From contig DOMR01000229.1 in NCBI GenBank assembly GCA_003509845.1, forward strand, positions 1-7,534: a DNA stretch of 7,534 nt, given 5' to 3'. Under the pieces are notes generated by a model that searched no databases, was not told where the DNA came from, and saw nothing but the letters and a program-made list of their open reading frames with translations. Below are positions 1-6,318 of this stretch, piece after piece (position 1 is the stretch's first letter; every line of letters begins with the position of its first letter). Made by a program: the position numbers and the translations under genes. This stretch comes from Chitinophagaceae bacterium. GTDB taxonomy: Bacteria; Bacteroidota; Bacteroidia; Chitinophagales; Chitinophagaceae.

Positions 1-217
1 TTATCAAATGAGGGAAATAAGTAGTAAAACTCAAATGAATAGTTCTTAAATACTGTGGGGTGACGAAATATTAGGCAAACGTACCTTCTTGTCTCGAAGG
101 CGTGGATAACGGGATAAACGTAACATAGAGCCGTCTAGCAATAGGCGACCAGGGTCGACCACTGAACTTTGTGTTATAGCTAACTGCCATTTGGAGGTTC
201 GATCCCTCCCCCTACAG
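1..217 (+). ncRNA. ssrA: 3' part of a tmRNA-like structured RNA (5' end outside window)
   Basis: Seen: the segment ends in a textbook T arm, stem GGAGG (193-197), loop TTCGATC (198-204), stem CCTCC (205-209), followed by an acceptor-like strand CCCTACA (210-216) and no encoded CCA. A rho-independent terminator on the same strand follows at once. Upstream there is no D or anticodon arm at tRNA distance. Instead about 190 nt contain short paired segments: CCTTC (84-88) with GAAGG (96-100), GCC (130-132) with GGC (144-146), and GACC (147-150) with GGTC (153-156). Family knowledge: tmRNA has this plan, with a tag reading frame, then pseudoknots, then a T arm and acceptor strand. It rescues stalled ribosomes together with SmpB. 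Inference: the tag frame and the 5' acceptor half lie upstream of the window, since no tag ending in Ala-Ala-stop is visible. Odd: with a 7-nt acceptor strand the discriminator would be G217, whereas tmRNA normally has A, so the exact 3' end is uncertain. Another tRNA-like RNA remains possible. Confidence 0.6.
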
Positions 218-224
218 CTTAAAT

Positions 225-268
225 AAACCCTTTAATTCATTGATTTACAATGTTTTAAAGGGTTTTTT
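225..268 (+). terminator. Rho-independent terminator of the upstream RNA gene
   Basis: An 11-bp perfect stem, AAACCCTTTAA (225-235) with TTAAAGGGTTT (255-265), carries a 2x2 T/T internal loop and an inner 5-bp helix CATTG (238-242) with CAATG (248-252). A T run follows at 263-268 and continues as ATTTTTATT. It terminates the plus-strand RNA that ends near 217. Because the stem is flanked by A-rich sequence on the left, it could also stop minus-strand transcripts of the large gene ending at 301. Confidence 0.85.
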
Positions 269-300
269 ATTTTTATTAGTTTCACTAATATTATTTTTAT

Positions 301-3300
301 TTACAGTTTTACCATCTTAAACTGGTGGGCTATTTTATTATCATTCGAGGTTACTCTGACAATATAAGTACCCCTAGCTAGTTGACCAAGTTGTATTTGT
401 GTTCCCGCTGTTATATTTTGCTGATTGGCCACCTTTGATCCTGTGGCTACATCATATACTTCGATGTTAAGCTTTTGATAACCCTTGACGATAAAGTCAA
501 AGTTCAGTTGATTTATAAATGGATTCGGTGCTAGTTTGATAAACTCATCTTTACTTAGGTTTATGATATCTGTAACCAAGTAATAGTAGGCCGAACTCAT
601 CACACTTGTACAACCATTAGTCGTTGTTTTTGCCGTGTAAGAACCTGGTGTTGCGGGTTTATACTTTTGGGTGGTATCTGTAATCACAGATCCATCTTTA
701 AACCATGAAGTGCCCGGTGCCCCTGATAATAAGAAATTTGCAGTGTCTCTTGATAAGGTTGGAGCAGATGGGATTGGTTTTGTTGTAACAACTAGCTTAG
801 CTCTTAATCCTTCGCAACTAGATGAAGTTGTTACTTGACTGACATAATAATCTGTTGAACCTACTATGGTTGTCAATGGTGTTGGGCCAGTTGAAGCGGA
901 GGTCCCACCAGTTGCCGAAGTATACCATAATAAGTTATTCCCACTTGTAGCAGTCGCTGTTAAAGCTGTAGCAGTCGCTCCTAAACAATAACTAATTGGT
1001 GATGTAGTTAATGTTGCAGGAATTTGATTAGTTGTAACCGTAATTTTTGTTCTACTACTTTCACAACCTGTTGACGTTGTAGTTTGACTAACATAATAAT
1101 CTATGGAACCAACAGTTGATGTAGAATAAATGTTCGCTGTAGATGAAGCTGTACCTCCTGTTGCATTATTACCATACCAAGCCAAAGTATTTCCAGCAAT
1201 TGCTGTGGCAGACAATGCAACAGCTGTAGCTCCAGAACATACACTGACATTACTTGCGACAGGTGCTGCTGGAATTGCACCTATTGTAACTGTTATTTTT
1301 GATCTAACGCTTTCACAACCTGTTAAGGCATTTGCTTGACTAACATAATAATCCATAGAGCCTACGGAAGTAGACAAAGGTGTGGGTGCTGTAGAAGAAG
1401 CGGTACCTCCGGTTGAATTATTGCCATACCAGGATATTGTGTTACCAGAACTTGCAGTTGCTGATAATGTTGATATGGAAGATCCAACACAACTACTCAC
1501 ATTACTTACTGTAGGGGCTGCTGGTAAATCATTAACAACTATTGTAAATTTTAACCTTGTATCACTTTCACAACCAGAAATACTTGAAGCAGCATAATAA
1601 TAATTGGTGCCAGCGCTAGTAGTTATTGGTGTTGGTGTAGCAGTGGAAGAAGTTCCCCCTGTTTCTAAGGTATACCATGATAAAGTAGAACCAGAAGGGG
1701 CAGTAGCACTTAAAGCGGTTGAAGTTTCATTTTTGCAGTAAGTAAATGATGTTTTGTTTGAAGTTGGAATTGATGGGCTAGAACATAAAATTCGAACCGC
1801 AATTTTTTCACTAACAGAAAACTTTTCTGTTGTTGATGACTCTGTAATGGATACTACAATTTTTCCGCTACCAGTATAACCTGATGTACCATATACTATT
1901 ACTGAATCACCTCTGATTATAGTTTTTAAACCAGTTGTATCGGGTGTGGCGGTCAATGTTAATAAACTACTTATGACATTAAAATCTGCAAAGTCTTGAT
2001 AAGTTACTTTAAACCTTAGTGTATCTCCAATATTAAAGGATTTAGAACCAATTGAGTCCATCGTTGGATATCTATTAATATTCCTATTTATTCTTTGAAA
2101 AGCAACTGCCTTACGAGGAAAAACACCTGTTATTAAATCCCTTGCTGTTACAACTATTCTATCCCCTAATGCATTTGCCCAACCTGATTGTGACTGCTCA
2201 CCAGAACCACTTCCAATATTAGTTGTTTTAGATGTTAAAACATTGCCACCAGTGCTTGAATATAAGGCCACCTCTTTATCCGCCATTAATACAAATTGTC
2301 CATTTAATATAGCATATTTGACTGCATTGCCTCCAATACTTGCAATGGCTCTTCCTGTCACATTATTTGAAACCAATGATCCAAAACCAACAACGGGTCC
2401 AGAAAATGTTGAATCAACATTCGCATCATACCCGAATGTTCCAGATAAATAAATAACTTGACCATCTGAATCTCTTATTACTGTTCTGTCTTTAGATTTT
2501 GTACCTGTAACTATATATCCATTCGCTATTGCTAATCCGTTTACAAATGGCCACCCTCCAATGTATGCTTTCCAAACAAGCGTTCCATCTGACACTTTAT
2601 ATTTTCTTAAATACATGTCGCCAGAACCTGCATATAAAAATTGATCATTATCAGAAAATATTAATTTTCTAACTTGGCCAATATTATTATTTCCATTGGT
2701 GTAGTCAACAGGATTACTCCAAACCAAAGTTCCAGTACTTCCATTATTTCGATAAATACTTACTCTTCCACTACCGGTTGTTCCAACTGCTATATATTCA
2801 CCTTTGGATGAAATGCCAACTTCAAGACCTTCCTGAAGTGACTGATCTCCTCTAAGTCCCCATTTTTTTGCGCCAGTGGTACCATCTAAAACACCTATCC
2901 AATCAATGGAAGTATTATTATGTAAATTAGCTTGGGAAGCTCTCTGATTGAGTATGTAAACCACCCATTTCCCATCCTTACTTGTTGCACCACCCCAAGA
3001 TTCATATGGAATTGGATAGGCCCATAAACTATCTCCAAACCTGGCATTTGCAACACTAAATTTTATAATTTTTGAATTTGCAGTTTTAGCTATTCGATCA
3101 GATTCTGAACTTCCATACCAATTTTCTTGTCCAGGGAAAACCGTTAAAGTACTATCTCCTTGCGAAAAAACGGACCTCCAATACCCTGTTAAACTTTCAT
3201 ATGTTTTTACAGAATCAATAGTAAATAAGGCTTTACCATATGGCAATACCGTTGCTGATAAATTTGTATAGGAAGATGCACTTGCAACTACAATATTTGA

Positions 3301-4116
3301 AGTTGGAATCAATAAATTTGAATTGCTTGAAGTAAAAATTGCTTCTATTCGATAATCTTGTCTTGGATCTACCGTGATATTAAAATTTATATATTTATTC
3401 GCTCCAACAGAGTCGATAATTGTCACATAGCTTGGAGTGGTATTGTAAATATTCCAGCTATATCCATTAGTTGCGATTTTAAGACTGCTTAATGTTGTTG
3501 AAGTTTTGATATAATTAGGAATGATAAAACTACCTTTTAGTTGTTGTGTTGGAGTAGTTTGTATGACCCCAAGTGAAGATAATTGCGTTTGGGATCTTTG
3601 AACTATAGTTACTTGTTGAATTACTGTATCTATAATCCTTATATCACCATCCCTTAGCCCATCTGGGCCATAATAAGCAGAATCGTAAGTGAAAATAAAT
3701 CTTACAAGTTTATTATTATTGCCATCAATAATACAACCACACTCTCTCCAACCACTGGACCAACCTTGAACTATAGTTGTGTCTCCTACTCTTAAATTTA
3801 CCGTCCCCCCATTTGGGAAAGAAGCAAAGCCTCCGCCACTTAATATTGGCATACTACTATCTGCATTCAATCCAGTATAACTTACCGTCACACTTGTTTT
3901 GATATTTGTACCAATGTTTTCAACCTTAACTCTATGATTGGGTTCGTTGTCTAAATTAGGTTGTAAAAGGGTATTACTTACAAAAGTATATTTTAATCCT
4001 AATTTACCTGTTACAACCTTAGCAGTAGGAGCAGCTGGCAAAACACTAATTGAAGTTTGTGCCATTAAACTTAAATGAAACAATATTACAAATAAAAAAA
4101 GAGAAAAGTATTTCAT
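301..4116 (-). CDS. Large secreted multidomain protein with Ig-like repeats and T9SS type-A sorting domain
   Basis: A 1271-residue exported protein, probably surface-attached or released through the type IX secretion system. Residues 1-19 form a signal peptide (Lys2, hydrophobic core, probable cleavage at MA|Q). Residues about 20-380 are beta-rich and not recognised. About 385-680 resembles a WD40/PQQ-type beta-propeller, with recurring units such as DGTTGAKKW, SDGTLVWKA and LIFSDNDQFLYAGS. About 690-775 resembles a cadherin/Ig-like domain (GDTLRFKVTYQDF). From 781 there are four tandem 84-residue Ig-like repeats of the kind common in Bacteroidota surface proteins. A degenerate fifth repeat occupies 1116 to about 1180. 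The sorting domain is 1190-1271 (KLAPNPF, VKGYQKLNIEVYD, ending FKMVKL); in this family it is cleaved after passage through the outer membrane. The start is supported by the signal peptide; the leader is A/T-rich with no Shine-Dalgarno sequence. No catalytic motif is visible, so ligand and function are unknown; adhesion or carbohydrate binding is only a guess. Confidence 0.93.
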   Translation of the reverse strand: MKYFSLFLFVILFHLSLMAQTSISVLPAAPTAKVVTGKLGLKYTFVSNTLLQPNLDNEPNHRVKVENIGTNIKTSVTVSYTGLNADSSMPILSGGGFASFPNGGTVNLRVGDTTIVQGWSSGWRECGCIIDGNNNKLVRFIFTYDSAYYGPDGLRDGDIRIIDTVIQQVTIVQRSQTQLSSLGVIQTTPTQQLKGSFIIPNYIKTSTTLSSLKIATNGYSWNIYNTTPSYVTIIDSVGANKYINFNITVDPRQDYRIEAIFTSSNSNLLIPTSNIVVASASSYTNLSATVLPYGKALFTIDSVKTYESLTGYWRSVFSQGDSTLTVFPGQENWYGSSESDRIAKTANSKIIKFSVANARFGDSLWAYPIPYESWGGATSKDGKWVVYILNQRASQANLHNNTSIDWIGVLDGTTGAKKWGLRGDQSLQEGLEVGISSKGEYIAVGTTGSGRVSIYRNNGSTGTLVWSNPVDYTNGNNNIGQVRKLIFSDNDQFLYAGSGDMYLRKYKVSDGTLVWKAYIGGWPFVNGLAIANGYIVTGTKSKDRTVIRDSDGQVIYLSGTFGYDANVDSTFSGPVVGFGSLVSNNVTGRAIASIGGNAVKYAILNGQFVLMADKEVALYSSTGGNVLTSKTTNIGSGSGEQSQSGWANALGDRIVVTARDLITGVFPRKAVAFQRINRNINRYPTMDSIGSKSFNIGDTLRFKVTYQDFADFNVISSLLTLTATPDTTGLKTIIRGDSVIVYGTSGYTGSGKIVVSITESSTTEKFSVSEKIAVRILCSSPSIPTSNKTSFTYCKNETSTALSATAPSGSTLSWYTLETGGTSSTATPTPITTSAGTNYYYAASSISGCESDTRLKFTIVVNDLPAAPTVSNVSSCVGSSISTLSATASSGNTISWYGNNSTGGTASSTAPTPLSTSVGSMDYYVSQANALTGCESVRSKITVTIGAIPAAPVASNVSVCSGATAVALSATAIAGNTLAWYGNNATGGTASSTANIYSTSTVGSIDYYVSQTTTSTGCESSRTKITVTTNQIPATLTTSPISYCLGATATALTATATSGNNLLWYTSATGGTSASTGPTPLTTIVGSTDYYVSQVTTSSSCEGLRAKLVVTTKPIPSAPTLSRDTANFLLSGAPGTSWFKDGSVITDTTQKYKPATPGSYTAKTTTNGCTSVMSSAYYYLVTDIINLSKDEFIKLAPNPFINQLNFDFIVKGYQKLNIEVYDVATGSKVANQQNITAGTQIQLGQLARGTYIVRVTSNDNKIAHQFKMVKL
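772..1776 (-). repeat. Four tandem Ig-like repeats inside the large secreted protein
   Basis: Repeat units begin at a proline (PSIP, PAAP, PAAP, PATL) at residues 781, 865, 949 and 1033, that is nucleotides 1776, 1524, 1272 and 1020 read downward. The unit lengths are 252, 252, 252 and 249 nt. Each unit has the order Cys (YC or SC), L(S/T)AT, SWYxxxxTGGTxS, (D/N)YYxxQ or NYYYA, then GCES or SCEG, then a V-T beta-strand. Two cysteines per unit suggest a disulfide. Units 2 and 3 are the most alike (shared WYGNN, TGGTASSTA and YYVSQ), pointing to recent duplication. A shortened fifth unit follows from 771. Confidence 0.85.
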
Positions 4117-4434
4117 TTTTAAATTTTAATAATGAAGTGGATACTATTCAGTATTAAATTTAAATTATTTAAATAACAATTTAAAAGATTCTTATTAACT
4201 AAATGAAAATATAATAGGAAGTAACAAAATTGTTAAGCTAAAACTGCTAACAATCTGTCTAGTACATTGGTTAATTGATAGTTATATTTTAGAGGACGTC
4301 CGTAGCCAGTTTCCCACTTAACTAGTTAATAGAAATAAAAACTCCGAAATCTTACGAAATCGGAGTTTTTTAATGCCCCTTGTGGCAGGTTTTTGTAGTC
4401 TTTTGTATTGTTATTTGTGGCTCGGCTGGCTTAG
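4117..4434. other. Intergenic gap between the large secreted gene and the orphan sorting domain
   Basis: These 318 bases hold no convincing gene on either strand. The part next to the large gene (4117-4260) is very A/T-rich and must carry that gene's promoter and leader. A CAAA at 4225-4228 would read TTTG on the minus strand, like a Bacteroidota -33 element, but no good TAnnTTTG partner lies at the right distance, so no promoter is called. The middle (about 4290-4320) is less AT-rich and includes a GACGTC palindrome with nothing else recognisable. A hairpin terminator sits at 4337-4371. The remaining bases up to 4434 show nothing I recognise. Confidence 0.6.
4337..4371 (-). terminator. Hairpin terminator, symmetric; probably ends the hip operon/orphan domain transcript
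   Basis: An 11-bp stem, AAAAACTCCGA (4337-4347) with TCGGAGTTTTT (4360-4370), closes a 12-nt loop. It has a T run on the plus strand and, from the A run, a T run on the minus strand. It therefore works in either direction. No plus-strand gene leads into it, whereas on the minus strand it lies about 60 nt beyond the stop of the orphan sorting domain and is the first terminator after the toxin gene. It also insulates the large secreted gene downstream. Confidence 0.75.
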
Positions 4435-4683
4435 CTATAGCTTGATCATCTTAAATTGATAGTTAATCTTGCCATCATTTGATGTTACATTAATAACATA
4501 ATTCCCAGCCGATAACTGGCCTAAATATATTGGTATACCGGGCGTTATAGTTTTTTTACTTGCGGCTTTTGTACCTGTTGCAATATCAAATACTTCCATG
4601 TTTAAGCTTTGATAACCCTTAACTACAAAATCAAAATTGATTTGATTTGTAAATGGATTTGGGGCAAGTTTAATAAATTCATT
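4435..4683 (-). pseudogene. Orphan T9SS type-A sorting domain: 3' stump of a lost secreted-protein gene
   Basis: Reading the minus strand from 4683 gives 82 codons (NEFIKLAPNPF, VKGYQSLNMEVFDIATGTKA, ending FKMIKL) and a TAG at 4435-4437. These align without gaps to the last 82 residues of the large secreted protein at 301-549, with about two thirds identity by hand count. There is no internal stop or frameshift, and most DNA differences look silent or conservative. Nothing upstream in this frame codes for a cargo protein: the frame meets a TAA at 4693-4695 after only V-P-L, and the toxin gene occupies the DNA. A sorting domain has no function without an exported passenger, so I read this as the remnant of a second T9SS cargo gene whose body was removed or displaced. 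The intact frame suggests the event is recent. It has no start codon and no promoter of its own. Confidence 0.85.
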
Positions 4684-5668
4684 GAGGGGAACTTAAAATA
4701 CGCTGAACCTTATCTAAAAATTGATCACCATATTTTTGTCGAACATCTGTGGACAAAAGTGAATTAGCAATAAATTTCGTTACAGCATCTTTCTTTTCTA
4801 TAAACGCATCAATAATTCTCAAATATCTAACTTCGACGATTCCGAATTTTTTCGCAAATGCTTCAAACTCCATTCTTCCATAATGCCCATAGGTAGAATA
4901 ATACGCTGATTCAAAATCATTGTCGAATAAATGTAATGCTGTATCCGATTCGCTTGGTGAATGAATTATCGTGCTCATTAAATCGTAAGAAGGCGAAAGT
5001 TCCATTTCGCCAAAATCATTTCTTATTACGGAGAAATTTTTCAAGTGTGCATCCCCATTTGAAAAAACATAATTAAACAAAACTATTTTAAAGAAGTTCT
5101 CAATTGCTATCATTGATGCTGGTACATATTTTTTTATTAACTCCCCTATTTCGAGATAACTTCCCTCATATTTATACGATTCCCCATGAGTTTCATTTGT
5201 TCTATTGGTAATTTGCGCAAAATCCTCTTGTATATATTTAGTTCCATCTCCTTTAACATCAAACCTTTTAGTGATATAAGCTGGCGTTCCGTCTCTAAAA
5301 TAAATTAATGCGTTTTTTGCAGTCTTAATATTAAAAATTTGTGATGCAATTTGCATAGTCAAATGCTCATTCTCTGGTGCATCTTCCATCATTTCTAAAT
5401 GGTCTGCAGTTGGTATTGGCTTAATAATATATTGACCATTGGTTTCACATAACTCAAGCTTGTTCCCTACTAATTTGAGAGAATATTTTAATTGCACTCC
5501 AGAAATAGACATTTTTTTTGAGTGCTCATTATACATACTTATATTATCAGCCTTTGGTTTATCAAATTCAAGTACAGTAGAAACTCGTTTGCCATCAAAT
5601 AGTTTTTTTCTACATGATAGGCAATATTCATTCTTCTCAATTATTTTATAACATCCTAAGCATTTCAT
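4679..5668 (-). CDS. hipT: HipA-family Ser/Thr kinase toxin, stand-alone kinase core (HipT-like)
   Basis: A 329-residue kinase core lacking the usual HipA N-terminal domain, which the preceding gene encodes separately. Seen: a CxxC-x9-CxxC cluster (Cys3, Cys6, Cys16, Cys19) that could bind zinc; a Gly-loop motif S54-I-S56-G-V-Q, where HipA/HipT kinases autophosphorylate; Lys83 in IIKP, the probable ATP-binding lysine; NEHLTMQIA (100-108); KRFD (134-137); the catalytic loop NGDAHLKN with Asp206 and Asn211; and the metal-binding Asp229 in SYDL. All key kinase residues are present, so it should be active. Known relatives phosphorylate aminoacyl-tRNA synthetases (HipA on GltX, HipT on TrpS) and so halt translation; the target here is unknown. 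The ATG lies 1 nt after the hipS-like stop (TAAGATG), so translation is probably coupled. Odd: the last residues (SSPQ) and the TGA are encoded by DNA that also belongs to the orphan sorting domain, so the native C-terminus may have been altered. The symbol is assigned by architecture, not proven orthology. Confidence 0.88.
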   Translation of the reverse strand: MKCLGCYKIIEKNEYCLSCRKKLFDGKRVSTVLEFDKPKADNISMYNEHSKKMSISGVQLKYSLKLVGNKLELCETNGQYIIKPIPTADHLEMMEDAPENEHLTMQIASQIFNIKTAKNALIYFRDGTPAYITKRFDVKGDGTKYIQEDFAQITNRTNETHGESYKYEGSYLEIGELIKKYVPASMIAIENFFKIVLFNYVFSNGDAHLKNFSVIRNDFGEMELSPSYDLMSTIIHSPSESDTALHLFDNDFESAYYSTYGHYGRMEFEAFAKKFGIVEVRYLRIIDAFIEKKDAVTKFIANSLLSTDVRQKYGDQFLDKVQRILSSPQ

Positions 5669-5669
5669 C

Positions 5670-5987
5670 TTATAAAGGTTTTACTGTAATTGATCCTATA
5701 TTATCCTCTTGTGCTGTCAATAATAATCTACCAAAATGATCATTCTCATCAATTTTCAACAATCTACATTGTATATTCTTATTGACACCCTCAGACAATA
5801 AACCAAAGAAAAAAGCGAATAGCTTTTTAGATTCATGCTTTACGATGGTCCTTGGTAGGGTTAAACTAATGGATGGGTTTTTATCATTTTGTAGATACGC
5901 TTCATCATACACAAATGAATAAGTTCCATCATATAGCTTTTCCAAAATGCCTACAAAAATGCCATTATTATACACACCTGCTCTCAT
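5670..5987 (-). CDS. hipS: Stand-alone HipA N-terminal domain protein (HipS-like, likely antitoxin)
   Basis: A 105-residue protein equivalent to the N-terminal subdomain of HipA. Seen: the starting strand RAGVYNNGIFVGILE, the SISLTLP segment (39-45), the FFFGLLSEG helix (59-67, compare the FFxxLLPEG type in HipA), the D80/F85-G-R-LLL segment and the terminal GSITV strand. Length (105 aa) plus the kinase (329 aa) equals about one full HipA of roughly 435-440 residues. Family knowledge: in the enteropathogenic E. coli hipBST system this small protein, not HipB, neutralises the kinase. Inference: it does the same here. Its ATG overlaps the hipB stop by one base (TAATG), which implies translational coupling. 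Odd: the protein contains no tryptophan at all, whereas I recall a HipS tryptophan being implicated in blocking HipT, so any inhibition must use other residues. Alternatively it is only a structural half of a split HipA. Confidence 0.82.
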   Translation of the reverse strand: MRAGVYNNGIFVGILEKLYDGTYSFVYDEAYLQNDKNPSISLTLPRTIVKHESKKLFAFFFGLLSEGVNKNIQCRLLKIDENDHFGRLLLTAQEDNIGSITVKPL

Positions 5988-6196
5988 TAGTTCATTGATT
6001 TAATTTGAACAACCAATTCTAAACCCAACACCGCTAAAACTTTATTTAAAGTATTTACTGTGGGATTCCTAATGCCTAACTCGATTTCAGAAATAGACTT
6101 AAATGTGATACCCGCCATTTCAGCCACATCTTTCTGAGTTAGATGCAGATAATCTCTTCTTGCTTGTATAATTTTACCAATTTGATGGTTATTCAT
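5987..6196 (-). CDS. hipB: HipB-like XRE-family HTH repressor/antitoxin
   Basis: A 69-residue DNA-binding protein consisting almost only of an HTH_3 (Cro/CI-type) domain. Seen: helix 1 IGKIIQARRDYLHL (6-19), then the helix-turn-helix with TQKDVAEMAG (20-29) and recognition helix KSISEIELGI (33-42), then NPTVNTLNKVLAVLGL (44-59), and a terminal strand LELVVQIK (59-66) of the kind that pairs across the HipB dimer. It is the first gene of the three-gene hip operon. Three copies of a perfect palindrome stand directly upstream, the nearest ending 2 nt before the ATG, so it very likely represses its own operon, with the toxin or HipS-like protein possibly acting as co-repressor. No Shine-Dalgarno sequence is visible. 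The start is supported by this being the first methionine of a complete HTH fold. Confidence 0.88.
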   Translation of the reverse strand: MNNHQIGKIIQARRDYLHLTQKDVAEMAGITFKSISEIELGIRNPTVNTLNKVLAVLGLELVVQIKSMN

Positions 6197-6198
6197 TG

Positions 6199-6210
6199 GA
6201 AATATATTTC
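6199..6210. promoter_or_regulatory. Putative HipB operator O1
   Basis: A perfect 12-bp palindrome GAAATATATTTC, followed on the plus strand by TAATTTA. Its edge is 2 nt from the hipB ATG (CAT at 6194-6196), so a bound repressor would cover the leader and the translation start region. The 17-base string GAAATATATTTCTAATT is identical in all three copies. Confidence 0.75.
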
Positions 6211-6219
6211 TAATTTAAG

Positions 6220-6227
6220 CAAATTTA
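6220..6227 (-). promoter_or_regulatory. Candidate -7 element of the hip operon promoter
   Basis: On the minus strand this reads TAAATTTG, an exact match to the Bacteroidota -7 consensus TAnnTTTG. It lies between operators O1 and O2, so transcription would begin near 6213 within the O1 flank, giving a leader of only about 17 nt. The matching -33 TTTG is weak: the nearest candidate is ATTG (6241-6244) at short spacing. AT-richness makes chance matches likely. Confidence 0.4.
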
Positions 6228-6255
6228 ATATAATTTTATACAATTTATATGCATT

Positions 6256-6273
6256 TTAGAAATATATTTCTAA
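6256..6273. promoter_or_regulatory. Putative HipB operator O2 (extended palindrome)
   Basis: The middle copy extends to a perfect 18-bp palindrome, TTAGAAATATATTTCTAA, with the 12-bp core at 6259-6270. It shares 19 consecutive bases (GAAATATATTTCTAATTTA) with O1 and sits just upstream of the candidate -33 region, so repressor here could contact RNA polymerase or bridge O1 and O3. As the most symmetric copy it is probably the tightest site. Confidence 0.75.
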
Positions 6274-6318
6274 TTTACTTAAAATTTAGCTTAATTATTT
6301 AATTTTATTACTATAAAG

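Noticed and set aside
54..216. Short self-contained tRNA-like RNA closed by TGTGGGG/CCCTACA
   Set aside because: A 7-bp match with one wobble pair in 200 nt can easily arise by chance, and no D-arm or anticodon arm follows; kept only as a caveat to the tmRNA call.
1130..1597. Two plus-strand open frames of about 70 codons within the Ig-like repeats
   Set aside because: They are in the same phase of successive 252-bp repeats on the antisense strand and resemble each other only because the repeats do; no leader or protein features of their own.
2243..2452. Plus-strand open frame of 69 codons inside the propeller region
   Set aside because: Antisense shadow of a well-supported secreted protein; no recognisable domain.
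4299..4304. GACGTC palindrome as a regulatory or recombination site
   Set aside because: A single 6-bp palindrome with no second copy or extended symmetry.
5439..5651. Plus-strand open frame of 70 codons antisense to the kinase
   Set aside because: Overlaps the conserved Gly-loop and Cys cluster of the kinase on the other strand; no support for an antisense gene.
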